Of a DNA stretch of 37,509 bases, positions 1 to 8,075 are shown piece after piece. The notes beneath the pieces were generated by a model. The model did not search any database and was not told the DNA's origin. It was given only the letters and a program-made list of their open reading frames with translations. The stretch is from Acidobacteriota bacterium (GTDB taxonomy: Bacteria > Acidobacteriota > Vicinamibacteria > Vicinamibacterales > UBA2999): positions 1 to 37,509 of the forward strand of contig JAHFUO010000006.1 of NCBI GenBank assembly GCA_023265015.1, given 5' to 3'. Numbering within the stretch: the stretch's first letter is position 1; each line of letters opens with the position of its first letter. Both the position numbers and the translations under genes were made by a program.

Positions 1-309
1 CTTGCCGAGCCGGTCGGCCAGCGTCTCCCCCTCGAGGTACTGCATGACGAGGAACGACGTCCCCTGCTCCTCCCCCACGTCGTAGAGCGCGCAGATGTGC
101 GGGTGATCGAGCTGGGAGATCGTCCGCGCTTCACGCTCGAAGCGGTCACGGAATTGAGGGTCGGACGCCAATTGCGCGGGCAGCACCTTGATCGCGACCG
201 TGCGATCGAGGCGGGTGTCGCGGGCTTTATAGACCTCGCCCATGCCCCCCGCGCCGATGGGGGACTGGATCTCGTACGGGCCAAGCCGTCGGCCTGGTTC
301 GAGCGGCAT
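1..309 (-). CDS. Serine/threonine protein kinase, N-terminal part (runs off window start)
   Basis: Reverse translation from ATG at 309 gives MPLEPGRRLGPYEIQSPIGAGGMGEVYKARDTRLDRTVAIKVLP..., with a typical glycine-rich loop and catalytic Lys. Confidence 0.85.
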   Translation of the reverse strand, partial: MPLEPGRRLGPYEIQSPIGAGGMGEVYKARDTRLDRTVAIKVLPAQLASDPQFRDRFEREARTISQLDHPHICALYDVGEEQGTSFLVMQYLEGETLADRLGK

Positions 310-391
310 GTGGTTGTTGAGGGGCGGATTATATAGCCAATGTCCGTGCAACCTGTGTAGACAGCGCCCGGGGCATCGGCTCTACTGAGAA

Positions 392-1687
392 TTGAGAATG
401 ATGTCCTCCCGGGAGGGGCGGCGCGTCGTCTGGCTGATCCTGGTGGTTGCGCTGCTCGGGCCGCCTGTGGCGGCGTTTGCCCTCCAGCCCTCGCCGGATC
501 TGCTGCGCGGCATTCACAGCACGCTGAGCAGCATCCCGACTCCACAACCGATCGAGATCCGGCCGCGGCTCTTTACCGCCTACGGCGCGCTGGTGGCCGC
601 CGCGACGCTTGGCATCCTCTACCTGTACCGGGGGCGCGCGTTCGTCGTGTACTGGATTGCAAGCTGGACGCTGTTGGCGGGGTCGTACATGCTGATCGCG
701 CGAGGATACGAGGACGTGCGCCTCGGCAGCGTGATGATCGGCTTGTCGCAGCTGCTGGGCGTCTGGGCCGCCGGTCTCCTGCTGCTCAGCATCGACGCGT
801 TCTCGGAGGAGCGGCACCGCTGGAATATTCCGGTGCAGGCGGGGGCCGCCTCCGCCGTCTGGTTCCTGGCGGCGCCGTTCATCCTGCCGCTCAGCGCCGT
901 GCTGTTTACCGGGCCCGCGGCATCCGCTGTGCTGCGCGGGTGGGCGTCGTTCCGGTATGCGCGCCTGACGAAGCGGACGCCGATCATCGGCGCGTTCATG
1001 ATCAGCGCGGCGCTCGCGGTCATGAGCGCATGGGACGGCGCCGGCGCGATCATGATCCTCCGGCCGGCCTGGGGCGTGTCGTACGCCAACGGCCTTCTCG
1101 CCTTCAACGTGGTCACCAGCATCTTCATCGCGCTGGGCATGCATCTCCTCGTCTTCGAGGACATGACCGATGAAATCCGGCGGACGAACCTGGCGCTGGC
1201 GCTCGCGAACGAGCAGGTCAGACAGCTCGCGATCACCGATCCGCTGACCGGCTGCCACAACCGGCGTTCCTTCGACGAGATCGAGCGGCGGGAGATGGGA
1301 CGCCATCGGCGGTACGACCGGCCCCTGTCGGTGGTCTTCGTCGATCTGGACCGGTTCAAGCAGCTCAACGACACGTTCGGCCACGACACCGGCGACAAGG
1401 TGCTGCGCACGTGCGGGGAGCTGCTGCGCGAGCAGGTGCGACAGTCCGACTACGTGATCCGGTGGGGCGGCGACGAGTTTATCCTCCTGCTCTCGTGCAC
1501 GGGCGACGAGGCGCTCGTGAAGGCCAGTGAGCTCAAGGCGGCGTTTGCCCTCGAACGCGAGGCGGCGGGGCTGCCCGCGACCACCGGGTTGAGCGTCGGC
1601 GTGGCGGAGGTGCAGAAAGACTCGGAAACGCTCGTGGACGCCATCCGCGCCGCCGATGCCCAGATGTACCGGGACAAACCGGGCTGA
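392..1687 (+). CDS. Membrane-anchored diguanylate cyclase (GGDEF)
   Basis: Several hydrophobic N-terminal segments, then DPLTGCHNRR...DLDRFKQLNDTFGHDTGD...RWGGDEF. Confidence 0.9.
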   Translation: MRMMSSREGRRVVWLILVVALLGPPVAAFALQPSPDLLRGIHSTLSSIPTPQPIEIRPRLFTAYGALVAAATLGILYLYRGRAFVVYWIASWTLLAGSYMLIARGYEDVRLGSVMIGLSQLLGVWAAGLLLLSIDAFSEERHRWNIPVQAGAASAVWFLAAPFILPLSAVLFTGPAASAVLRGWASFRYARLTKRTPIIGAFMISAALAVMSAWDGAGAIMILRPAWGVSYANGLLAFNVVTSIFIALGMHLLVFEDMTDEIRRTNLALALANEQVRQLAITDPLTGCHNRRSFDEIERREMGRHRRYDRPLSVVFVDLDRFKQLNDTFGHDTGDKVLRTCGELLREQVRQSDYVIRWGGDEFILLLSCTGDEALVKASELKAAFALEREAAGLPATTGLSVGVAEVQKDSETLVDAIRAADAQMYRDKPG

Positions 1688-1727
1688 GCGGGCAGAGACT
1701 TGCGTAAGTTGTTCTGCTATAGGATAT

Positions 1728-1785
1728 TGATCGCCGATCGGCGATCCCCGATCCCCGATCCCCGGTCCCCGGTCCCCGGTCCCCA
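1728..1785 (+). repeat. 7-bp tandem repeat, GATCCCC/GGTCCCC type
   Basis: cgatcggcgatccccgatccccgatccccggtccccggtccccggtcccc. Confidence 0.85.
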
Positions 1786-1797
1786 GGAGTAGCCAAC

Positions 1798-2541
1798 ATG
1801 CGACGTCTTCCGTTTCTCGTCTTCGCAGCCCTGAGCCTGGCCCTCGCCTCGTCTGCCGCAGCGCAGACCGGCCGCATCACCGGCACGATCAAGGATGCCG
1901 ACGGCAAGGCGATCAAGGGCGCGATCGTGCGCGCCGCCAACGACGCTTCGGCCGCGAAGGTCACGTCGACGACCGACGACAAGGGCCGCTTCGCGATGAT
2001 CGGCCTGCGCAGCGGCGAGTGGAAGATCACGATCGAGGCGCCGAATTTTCTGACGCTTCAGGGGCAGGCGGCAGTCAGCGCCGGCGTCGCCCCGGTGCTG
2101 GCCCTCGTCATGCTGCGCGATCTCGGACCGATCCCAGGTGCGCTCTCCAAGACGATCGGCGATGAAATCACCGCTGCGGAAACGCTGAGCAAGGCGGGGC
2201 GCTACGACGAAGCGATCGCCGCGTACCAGGCCATCCAGTCGAAGAACTCGAAGCTGACGAGCGTGAGCCTGCTGCTGGCCGCTCTGTATCGCGAGAAGGC
2301 GCAGCAGGAGAAGGACTCCACCGCTCGACAGGCGCTGCTCGGCCGCGCCATCACCGCCTACAGCGACGTGCTGAAGAGCGACGAGACGAACACGCGCGCG
2401 CGCATCGAGCTCGGCATGACGCAGATGGCGGCCGGCAACGCTGACGCCGCCGCCAAGACGTTCCAGGATGTGATTACCGCGAACCCGAAGGGCTCTGCGG
2501 CCGTCGAAGCGGCCGCGCATCTTCAAGAAATCAGAAAATGA
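1798..2541 (+). CDS. Secreted carboxypeptidase-regulatory-like / TPR protein
   Basis: Signal peptide, then GRITGTIKDADGKAIKGAIV (CarboxypepD_reg-like), then TPR-like C-terminus; GGAG upstream of ATG. Confidence 0.7.
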   Translation: MRRLPFLVFAALSLALASSAAAQTGRITGTIKDADGKAIKGAIVRAANDASAAKVTSTTDDKGRFAMIGLRSGEWKITIEAPNFLTLQGQAAVSAGVAPVLALVMLRDLGPIPGALSKTIGDEITAAETLSKAGRYDEAIAAYQAIQSKNSKLTSVSLLLAALYREKAQQEKDSTARQALLGRAITAYSDVLKSDETNTRARIELGMTQMAAGNADAAAKTFQDVITANPKGSAAVEAAAHLQEIRK

Positions 2542-4745
2542 ACCGCACGTCTGTCGCGCCGAGACGCTGGCAGGCTACTTTCATCATCACGCTGTTCATG
2601 CTTGCCGTGGCCGGCGCGGCATTCACCGGCTGGCGGTTCGCGCGCGAGTCGACCCCGCACCAGGGTCCCATCGTTCTGATCTCCGTTGACGGCCTGCGTG
2701 CCGATCGCCTGACGGCGTACGGCGCGCGTCCCGGCGCCACGCCCGCCATTGACGCGCTCGCGGCCGAGAGCATCGTGTTCGATCGCGCCTATGCGCACTC
2801 GCCTCAGACGCTGCCGGCGCACGCCGCGCTCCTCTCCGGTCAGCTTCCCGTCGACAACGGCGTGAGAGACGACGCGGGATATGCGCTGAAGGGCGGCGCG
2901 CGGACCATCGCTGCGCTGCTGAGGAATCGCGGCTTCAACACGGGCGCGGCTGTCTCCTCGTTCCTGCTGCGACGCACGACCGGCGTCGCGCAGGGCTTTT
3001 CGTTCTACGACGCCGACATCCCCGACGAGCCGCTCGAAGATGGCGGCCTGCCCGAGCGCGCCGGCGGCGCCACGTTCGAGGCGGCGGACCGTTGGCTGAA
3101 GACGCAGAGCGGGCAGCGGTACTTCTTGTTTCTCGAGATCGATACCCGCTCCGCCGACGCCGTGGTTGGCCGGCTGGTCGAAGAGCTGAAGAAGACCAGG
3201 CGCTACGGGGACGCCACGATCTTCCTGACGGGGGATCACGGAGATGCGGGCAACGGCGCCTCGCTCGACGACGGCACGCTGCGGGTGCCGCTCGTCGTGA
3301 AACAACCGGGAGGGGCCGGTGCCGGACGCCGCGTCGTGCAGCCTGTGCAGCACATCGACCTGCTGCCGACGATGCTCGACCTGGTGCGTGCGCCGACGGT
3401 CTCGGGCCTGCGTGGGCGATCGCTGCGCGCGATTCTCGACAAGACCAGCGGCTTCGTCCCCGACCAGCCGATCTACGCCGAATCGCTGGCCGCGCAATTC
3501 AGGTTCGGTGGCCGTCCCGTGTTTGCGTTGTCCGGTGGCGCGTATCGAATCGTCCGCGGCCCGGATGACCAGCTTCAGCGCCTCGTGCCCGAGGCTGCGG
3601 CCATCGATCCCGCGCGGCTGGCTCAGTTGAACGCATCCCTCGATCGCCTGCTCCAGGGACGGGCGATAGAGCCGCCGGCGCGTCCGGCGCAGGCGGACGA
3701 GGATCGGCTCGCGGCATTCGGCTACCTGCAGGGCCTTCGCACTTTCGCACCTCTCGCACCTCTCGCAGCTCTCGCACCCCTCGCACCGCTCGCACCGCTC
3801 GCACCCCTCGCACCCCTCGCACGCCTCGCACCCCTCGCACCGACAATGGATGCGGCGGATCAGGCATCCCTGGTCGCCGCTCATCGCGTCGCTGTCCTGC
3901 TCGTCGCGCAGAAGCGATTCTCCGCGGCGCTCGATGGCCTGCGCGCGATTGCGGCGGAGCACCCGGATCTCGCTGCCGTGCAGTATCAAATCGGTTCGCT
4001 GCTCGCGCGGATCGGCCGATTCGACGAGGCCACGAAGACACTGCAGGCGGTGGCGGCGCTGAGGCCGGACGATCCTGAAGTGCCGATGGCGCTCGCCTCC
4101 ACGATGCTGCGCGCCCGCCGCCTGGACGATGCCTCGATGCAGGCGGATCGCGCCGTGGAGCTCGCGGAGGCCGGCGGCGACACGCGGATGAAGGCGGGCG
4201 CGCATGAAATCGCGGCGCGCGTAGCACTCGCGCGCGACGACGCCGGTGGCGCAAACGCTCACGCGCTCGAGGCGCAGAAGGCCGACCCCTCGCTGCCGCT
4301 GCCCCAGTTCGTTCATGGGCGGCTCCTCTACGAGGATGCGCGGTACGAGCAGGCGCTCGCGGCGTTCAAGGACGCTGAGCGCGCGCTCAAGCCGGAGGGC
4401 CGCTCGATCGCGGAGCTGCACCTGTATCTTGGAAATGTCTTCGCGAGGCTGGACAGGTACATGGAGGCCGAAGCCGAATTCCGGGAGGAGCTGCGCGAGT
4501 TCCCGCAGAACATCGGCACCTACGCGAGCCTGGCGATGCTCTATCGCGCGTCGAACCGAGCCCAGGCCGTGGAGCACGTGATCGGCGATCTCGTCGAAAC
4601 CACGCCGACGCCGGAGGGGTACTCGATGGCCGCGCGGCTCTTGACGATCGTCGGCGAGCGCGCCCGCGCGGAGGCCCTCAGGTCCGACGCGCGGCGAAAG
4701 TTCCGCGGCGATCCCTCGCTCGCGCTGCTCGGACGATCCCGGTAG
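2538..4745 (+). CDS. Alkaline-phosphatase-superfamily (sulfatase-like) hydrolase with C-terminal TPR domain
   Basis: LISVDGLRADRLTAYG, HSPQTLPAHAALLSG, LTGDHGD motifs; TPR repeats after a LAP-repeat linker; ATGA overlap with previous gene. Confidence 0.85.
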   Translation: MNRTSVAPRRWQATFIITLFMLAVAGAAFTGWRFARESTPHQGPIVLISVDGLRADRLTAYGARPGATPAIDALAAESIVFDRAYAHSPQTLPAHAALLSGQLPVDNGVRDDAGYALKGGARTIAALLRNRGFNTGAAVSSFLLRRTTGVAQGFSFYDADIPDEPLEDGGLPERAGGATFEAADRWLKTQSGQRYFLFLEIDTRSADAVVGRLVEELKKTRRYGDATIFLTGDHGDAGNGASLDDGTLRVPLVVKQPGGAGAGRRVVQPVQHIDLLPTMLDLVRAPTVSGLRGRSLRAILDKTSGFVPDQPIYAESLAAQFRFGGRPVFALSGGAYRIVRGPDDQLQRLVPEAAAIDPARLAQLNASLDRLLQGRAIEPPARPAQADEDRLAAFGYLQGLRTFAPLAPLAALAPLAPLAPLAPLAPLARLAPLAPTMDAADQASLVAAHRVAVLLVAQKRFSAALDGLRAIAAEHPDLAAVQYQIGSLLARIGRFDEATKTLQAVAALRPDDPEVPMALASTMLRARRLDDASMQADRAVELAEAGGDTRMKAGAHEIAARVALARDDAGGANAHALEAQKADPSLPLPQFVHGRLLYEDARYEQALAAFKDAERALKPEGRSIAELHLYLGNVFARLDRYMEAEAEFREELREFPQNIGTYASLAMLYRASNRAQAVEHVIGDLVETTPTPEGYSMAARLLTIVGERARAEALRSDARRKFRGDPSLALLGRSR
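3735..3842 (+). repeat. 12 x 9-bp in-frame minisatellite (CTCGCACCN)
   Basis: Units such as ctcgcaccc/ctcgcaccg encoding (LAP)n inside the phosphatase-TPR gene. Confidence 0.95.
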
Positions 4746-4803
4746 CCACGAAGATCACGAAGACGGTTTCAACCACGAAGGTCACGAAGGTCGCGAAGGA
4801 AAG
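4746..4803 (+). repeat. CACGAAGRT repeat after phosphatase stop
   Basis: ccacgaagatcacgaagacggtttcaaccacgaaggtcacgaaggtcgcgaaggaaagca. Confidence 0.9.
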
Positions 4804-4821
4804 CAGTTCACAAAGAAACTC

Positions 4822-5778
4822 TTGTTTAAAATGATCGCTCGTCGCACTTTCATCAAGCGCGTGTCGATGGCGGCTGTCGCGGCAACCGCCTCGGGAATGT
4901 CCGTTCGACGAAGCGATGCCGGGCAGCTGCCGAACTCGTCCGGCAACGAGCGGCCGAGAACCAAGGCGCCCGCAAACGCGGCCGACTGTCACGTCCATAT
5001 CTACGACGCGCGCTTTCAGTCGGCCCTCGCGGCGCTCCCGGGCGCCACGGTGCGGGACTACCGCCTGTTGCAGCAACGCAACGGCACATCGCGCGTGGTT
5101 ATCGTCACGCCTCGCAACTACGTGACCGACAACGCCGTGACGCTCGACGCGATCAGACAGTTCGGCGCCAACGCGCGAGGGGTTGCTGTCCTCCGTCCCA
5201 CCGTCACGGATGCCGAACTCAAGAGTCTCAATGAGGGCGGCATTCGGGGCATCCGGTTCACGGTGGCCGATCCGAGCGTCGCTGTTGTGTCGATCGACAT
5301 GATCGAGCCGCTCGCCGGACGTGTTGCCGATCTGGGCTGGCATGTTCAGTTGAACATGGCGCGCGAGCAGATCGTGGACAACGCGGAACTCCTGCGGCGT
5401 CTGCCTGTTCCCATCGTGTTCGACCATCTCGGAAGGCTTACACCGCCGGCAGGCATCGAACATCCAGCCTACGGAGTCATTCGTGGACTCATTGACAAGG
5501 GCCGCACGTGGGTGAAGCTGTCAGGTGCGTATTCCAACAGCTCAATAGGGCCACCGACGTACGCGGACGCGACCAGAGTCGCGCAGGCGTACGTCAAGGC
5601 GGCGCCGGAGCGTCTGGTATGGGGCAGCGACTGGCCGCACCCGAGCGAGACGGAACATAAGCCCGACGACGCGTTGCTGTTCGACCTGCTCGCCACGTGG
5701 GCGCCCGACGAGACGACGCGCAATCGCATCCTCGTGCAGAATCCCGAGTCGCTCTACGGCTTCGTCGCTCGCACGTAA
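4822..5778 (+). CDS. TIM-barrel amidohydrolase (2-pyrone-4,6-dicarboxylate lactonase-like), Tat-type signal
   Basis: ARRTFIKR twin-arginine leader; ADCHVHIYD; FDHLGR; WGSDWPHP motifs. Confidence 0.8.
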   Translation: MFKMIARRTFIKRVSMAAVAATASGMSVRRSDAGQLPNSSGNERPRTKAPANAADCHVHIYDARFQSALAALPGATVRDYRLLQQRNGTSRVVIVTPRNYVTDNAVTLDAIRQFGANARGVAVLRPTVTDAELKSLNEGGIRGIRFTVADPSVAVVSIDMIEPLAGRVADLGWHVQLNMAREQIVDNAELLRRLPVPIVFDHLGRLTPPAGIEHPAYGVIRGLIDKGRTWVKLSGAYSNSSIGPPTYADATRVAQAYVKAAPERLVWGSDWPHPSETEHKPDDALLFDLLATWAPDETTRNRILVQNPESLYGFVART

Positions 5779-5895
5779 GCCACGGAGAGCACGGAGAGCA
5801 CGGAGACGATTTCAACCACGAAGGTCACGAAGGAAAGCAGTGCTTCGTGCTCTTCGTGACCTTCGTGGTTTAGACCGTCTTGGTGGCCTTCGTGG
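5779..5895. repeat. CACGGAGAG/CACGAAGGT repeat with perfect 19-bp inverted arms
   Basis: AACCACGAAGGTCACGAAG (5814-5832) / CTTCGTGACCTTCGTGGTT (5852-5870). Confidence 0.92.
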
Positions 5896-6853
5896 CGGCG
5901 TCAGCCTCGGCAGGATGCGCGGCGATCAGCATCAGCCCAATCGCCGCCCAGAAGAGATTCCTCACCTTCCGAACCACCGCGAGCGCGACACCGGCCGCAG
6001 GATTGACGGCCAGGATCGGTGCGAGCGCGCCTGTCAGCGCTTCGTCGACGCCGACGCGGAACGGCACGAACTTGAACGCGACTGTGACTCCGCGGTTGAG
6101 CGCCTCGAAGGCGATCGCCTGGACGAGCGTGGGGCTGCGGTCGCCGAGCAGCCACCGCAGCGTGAGAAAGACTTCGAGCACGGCGAGCGCGTGAAACACG
6201 AGGTCGAGCACGAAGACCCGCCACAGCCGGCGCGGGTATCCGCCTGAGAACCGCAGCACCTCTTCGCGCACGCCCGCCAGCCGCTCGCGCCAGCGTGGAC
6301 GCTCGCCGCGCCGCGGATCCCAGGTGCCGCGGATGGCGCGCACGACGATCGCTGGGCCGGCCGCCATCGCGACCAGCGCGGCGACGATGATCGCGAGCCA
6401 GGCGCGCGGCATCGGCACCGTGGCCATCACGACGACGAGGCCCACGGCGATCATCCCGACCACGGACGCGGCGTAGACGAGGTTCTCGACGGCCAGCGAC
6501 GACACCGACTCGCGCGTCGCGAGGTGATGCCGCGTGAGCAGCACCTTTGTCGGCTCGCTGGCGAGAAGGCCGAGCGGCGTCACGTTCCCTACGGCGTCGC
6601 CGGCGAGGAATGCGGCGAGCGCGCGGCGCAGCGGAAGCTGCGTGCCCGGCGGCAGGCACGAGCGCCAGCACTCCGCGCGCACGATGAAGCGCAGCCCCGC
6701 CAGCGCGAGGACCGCCAGCAGGCCCCAGCCGACCCGGCGGACGCCGCCGACGATCTCACCAGCGCCCGCGCGCTCGACGGCGTAGTAGAAAAGAATCGCG
6801 CCCGCGGCGGCGCCACCATACGTCAGGGCGCGCCGGCGGGACGCGGAAGGCAT
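5870..6853 (-). CDS. Lysylphosphatidylglycerol synthase TM region / UPF0104-like flippase-domain membrane protein
   Basis: Multiple TM segments; FLAGDAVGNVTPLGLLASEPTK and FVPFRVGVDEA motifs. Confidence 0.7.
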   Translation of the reverse strand: MPSASRRRALTYGGAAAGAILFYYAVERAGAGEIVGGVRRVGWGLLAVLALAGLRFIVRAECWRSCLPPGTQLPLRRALAAFLAGDAVGNVTPLGLLASEPTKVLLTRHHLATRESVSSLAVENLVYAASVVGMIAVGLVVVMATVPMPRAWLAIIVAALVAMAAGPAIVVRAIRGTWDPRRGERPRWRERLAGVREEVLRFSGGYPRRLWRVFVLDLVFHALAVLEVFLTLRWLLGDRSPTLVQAIAFEALNRGVTVAFKFVPFRVGVDEALTGALAPILAVNPAAGVALAVVRKVRNLFWAAIGLMLIAAHPAEADAATKATKTV

Positions 6854-6881
6854 GAACGAGAGCGGAAGGCTCAGCGGGGTC

Positions 6882-7229
6882 TTATCCCCCGAACGGCTTG
6901 AGGAAGAACAGGATCAGCGAGATGAGCAGCACGTAGATCACGAGCGACTCCATCAGCACGAGGCCGAGAATGAGCGCGCCGCGAATCTCGCCCGCGGCGC
7001 TCGGATTCCGCGCGAGCGCTTCCGTGGCCCTGCCGACGCTGAGCCCCTGTCCGATCGCGGCCAGTCCCGCGGCAATCCCGAGCGGGAAGCCGGCGGCGAA
7101 GATGGACGCGAACGCGATGTCAGTGGCGCCTGCGCCTGCGGCGGCGGCGGTCTCCTGAGCGAATGCGGGGGACAGCGCGCCCAGCGCCACGAATACGAAA
7201 AGGGTTGTCAGAACGGACCGTGTGCTCAC
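6882..7229 (-). CDS. atpE: F-type ATP synthase subunit c with signal-peptide-like N-terminal extension
   Basis: GTG start at 7229 with GGAGG upstream; GLAAIGQGLSVGRATEALARNPSAAGEIRGALILGLVLMESLVIYVLLISLILFF. Confidence 0.9.
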   Translation of the reverse strand: MSTRSVLTTLFVFVALGALSPAFAQETAAAAGAGATDIAFASIFAAGFPLGIAAGLAAIGQGLSVGRATEALARNPSAAGEIRGALILGLVLMESLVIYVLLISLILFFLKPFGG

Positions 7230-7288
7230 GTCGAAAGCCTCCTGCAGCGTGTAACTGGTGGGACTGACTCGCGGAGTGATCGTGGATC

Positions 7289-7744
7289 TCAACATCGGGT
7301 GCGGAACTGGCGCACGGCCTCGACCATCACTGCAGCCACCAGCGACGTTGCGCCGGCCAGCATCCACATCGGCTGCGCGCGCAACCGGACCATCATCACA
7401 TACGCGATCCCAGCGAGTATAGCGTATCTCGTGATGTATTTCACAAGACGCCACCACCTCGAAGCACGCCGATGGTCGGGCTGATCTGCGGCAGCAGCCG
7501 GCAACTGCATCGCGGCGTCGACCGCGGCGCGCAGCGCGCCGTAGCTCATCGCGATGAGGGCGCCGCCGCCAACGACGGCCGCCGCCGATCGCCATCCGTT
7601 GTCGGTCACCGCGCCGACGAGGGCGATCGCCGCGCACGCGATGACGCCGGTCCGCTCGATGCGTCGCAGCTGCGGATCGCGTTCAATCCCGAGCCCTGAG
7701 CCCTGGGCCTTGAGCCCTGAGCCCTGAGCCCTGAGCCTTCTCAT
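7289..7744 (-). CDS. ATP synthase subunit I-like small membrane protein; N-terminus encoded by a heptamer repeat
   Basis: ATGA overlap with upstream atpZ-like gene; ~4 hydrophobic segments; position in atp cluster. Confidence 0.6.
   Translation of the reverse strand: MRRLRAQGSGLKAQGSGLGIERDPQLRRIERTGVIACAAIALVGAVTDNGWRSAAAVVGGGALIAMSYGALRAAVDAAMQLPAAAADQPDHRRASRWWRLVKYITRYAILAGIAYVMMVRLRAQPMWMLAGATSLVAAVMVEAVRQFRTRC
7688..7739 (-). repeat. 7-bp repeat AGGGCTC in 5' end of subunit I-like gene
   Basis: gagccctgagccctgggccttgagccctgagccctgagccctgagcctt. Confidence 0.92.
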
Positions 7745-7968
7745 TGTCTCGGACTGGATGCCTGTCCGGCCGTGCGGAAGACGTTGACGGCGCCCGCGGC
7801 GAGTCCAAGAAAAAAGAACAGGAACGTCAGCCAGGGCCGCGTGCCGAGCCACCGGTCGAGCGTCGATCCGATCCACCATCCCATGACGACGGCAATCACG
7901 AACGCAAAGCCGACCGATCCGACGGTCCCCAGCGCCTTCAGAGCGCCATCAGACTTCGCCATACCCAC
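7741..7968 (-). CDS. AtpZ/AtpI-family protein
   Basis: Short two-TM protein GFAFVIAVVMGWWIGSTLDRWLGTRPWLTFLFFFLGLAAGAVNVFR, typical of genes heading atp operons. Confidence 0.75.
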   Translation of the reverse strand: MGMAKSDGALKALGTVGSVGFAFVIAVVMGWWIGSTLDRWLGTRPWLTFLFFFLGLAAGAVNVFRTAGQASSPRQ

Positions 7969-8011
7969 CCCAAGTCTAGTCTTTTCAATGAGTTTGAGCT
8001 ACGGGTCGCCC

Positions 8012-8041
8012 TTGACCCGCCGGAATCGCGGGACCTATACT
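8012..8041 (+). promoter_or_regulatory. Candidate sigma70-type promoter upstream of VWA gene
   Basis: TTGACC - 18 bp - TATACT, 35 bp before ATG at 8076. Confidence 0.4.
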
Positions 8042-8075
8042 GCCCTAATCGATCGCCTCGAGCATCAGACGATCC

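Noticed and set aside
329-1384. 351-aa antisense ORF opposite the GGDEF gene
   Set aside because: Shadow ORF; no recognisable domain, and the forward strand encodes an intact diguanylate cyclase.
2523-4577. 684-aa antisense ORF opposite the phosphatase/TPR gene
   Set aside because: Low-complexity Arg/Gly/Glu-rich translation typical of GC-rich shadow frames; the forward frame has clear domain motifs and a downstream neighbour overlap.
6882-7637. 251-aa ORF containing atpE
   Set aside because: The upstream part is out-of-frame read of the subunit I-like gene; GTG at 7229 with a good ribosome-binding site fits atpE.
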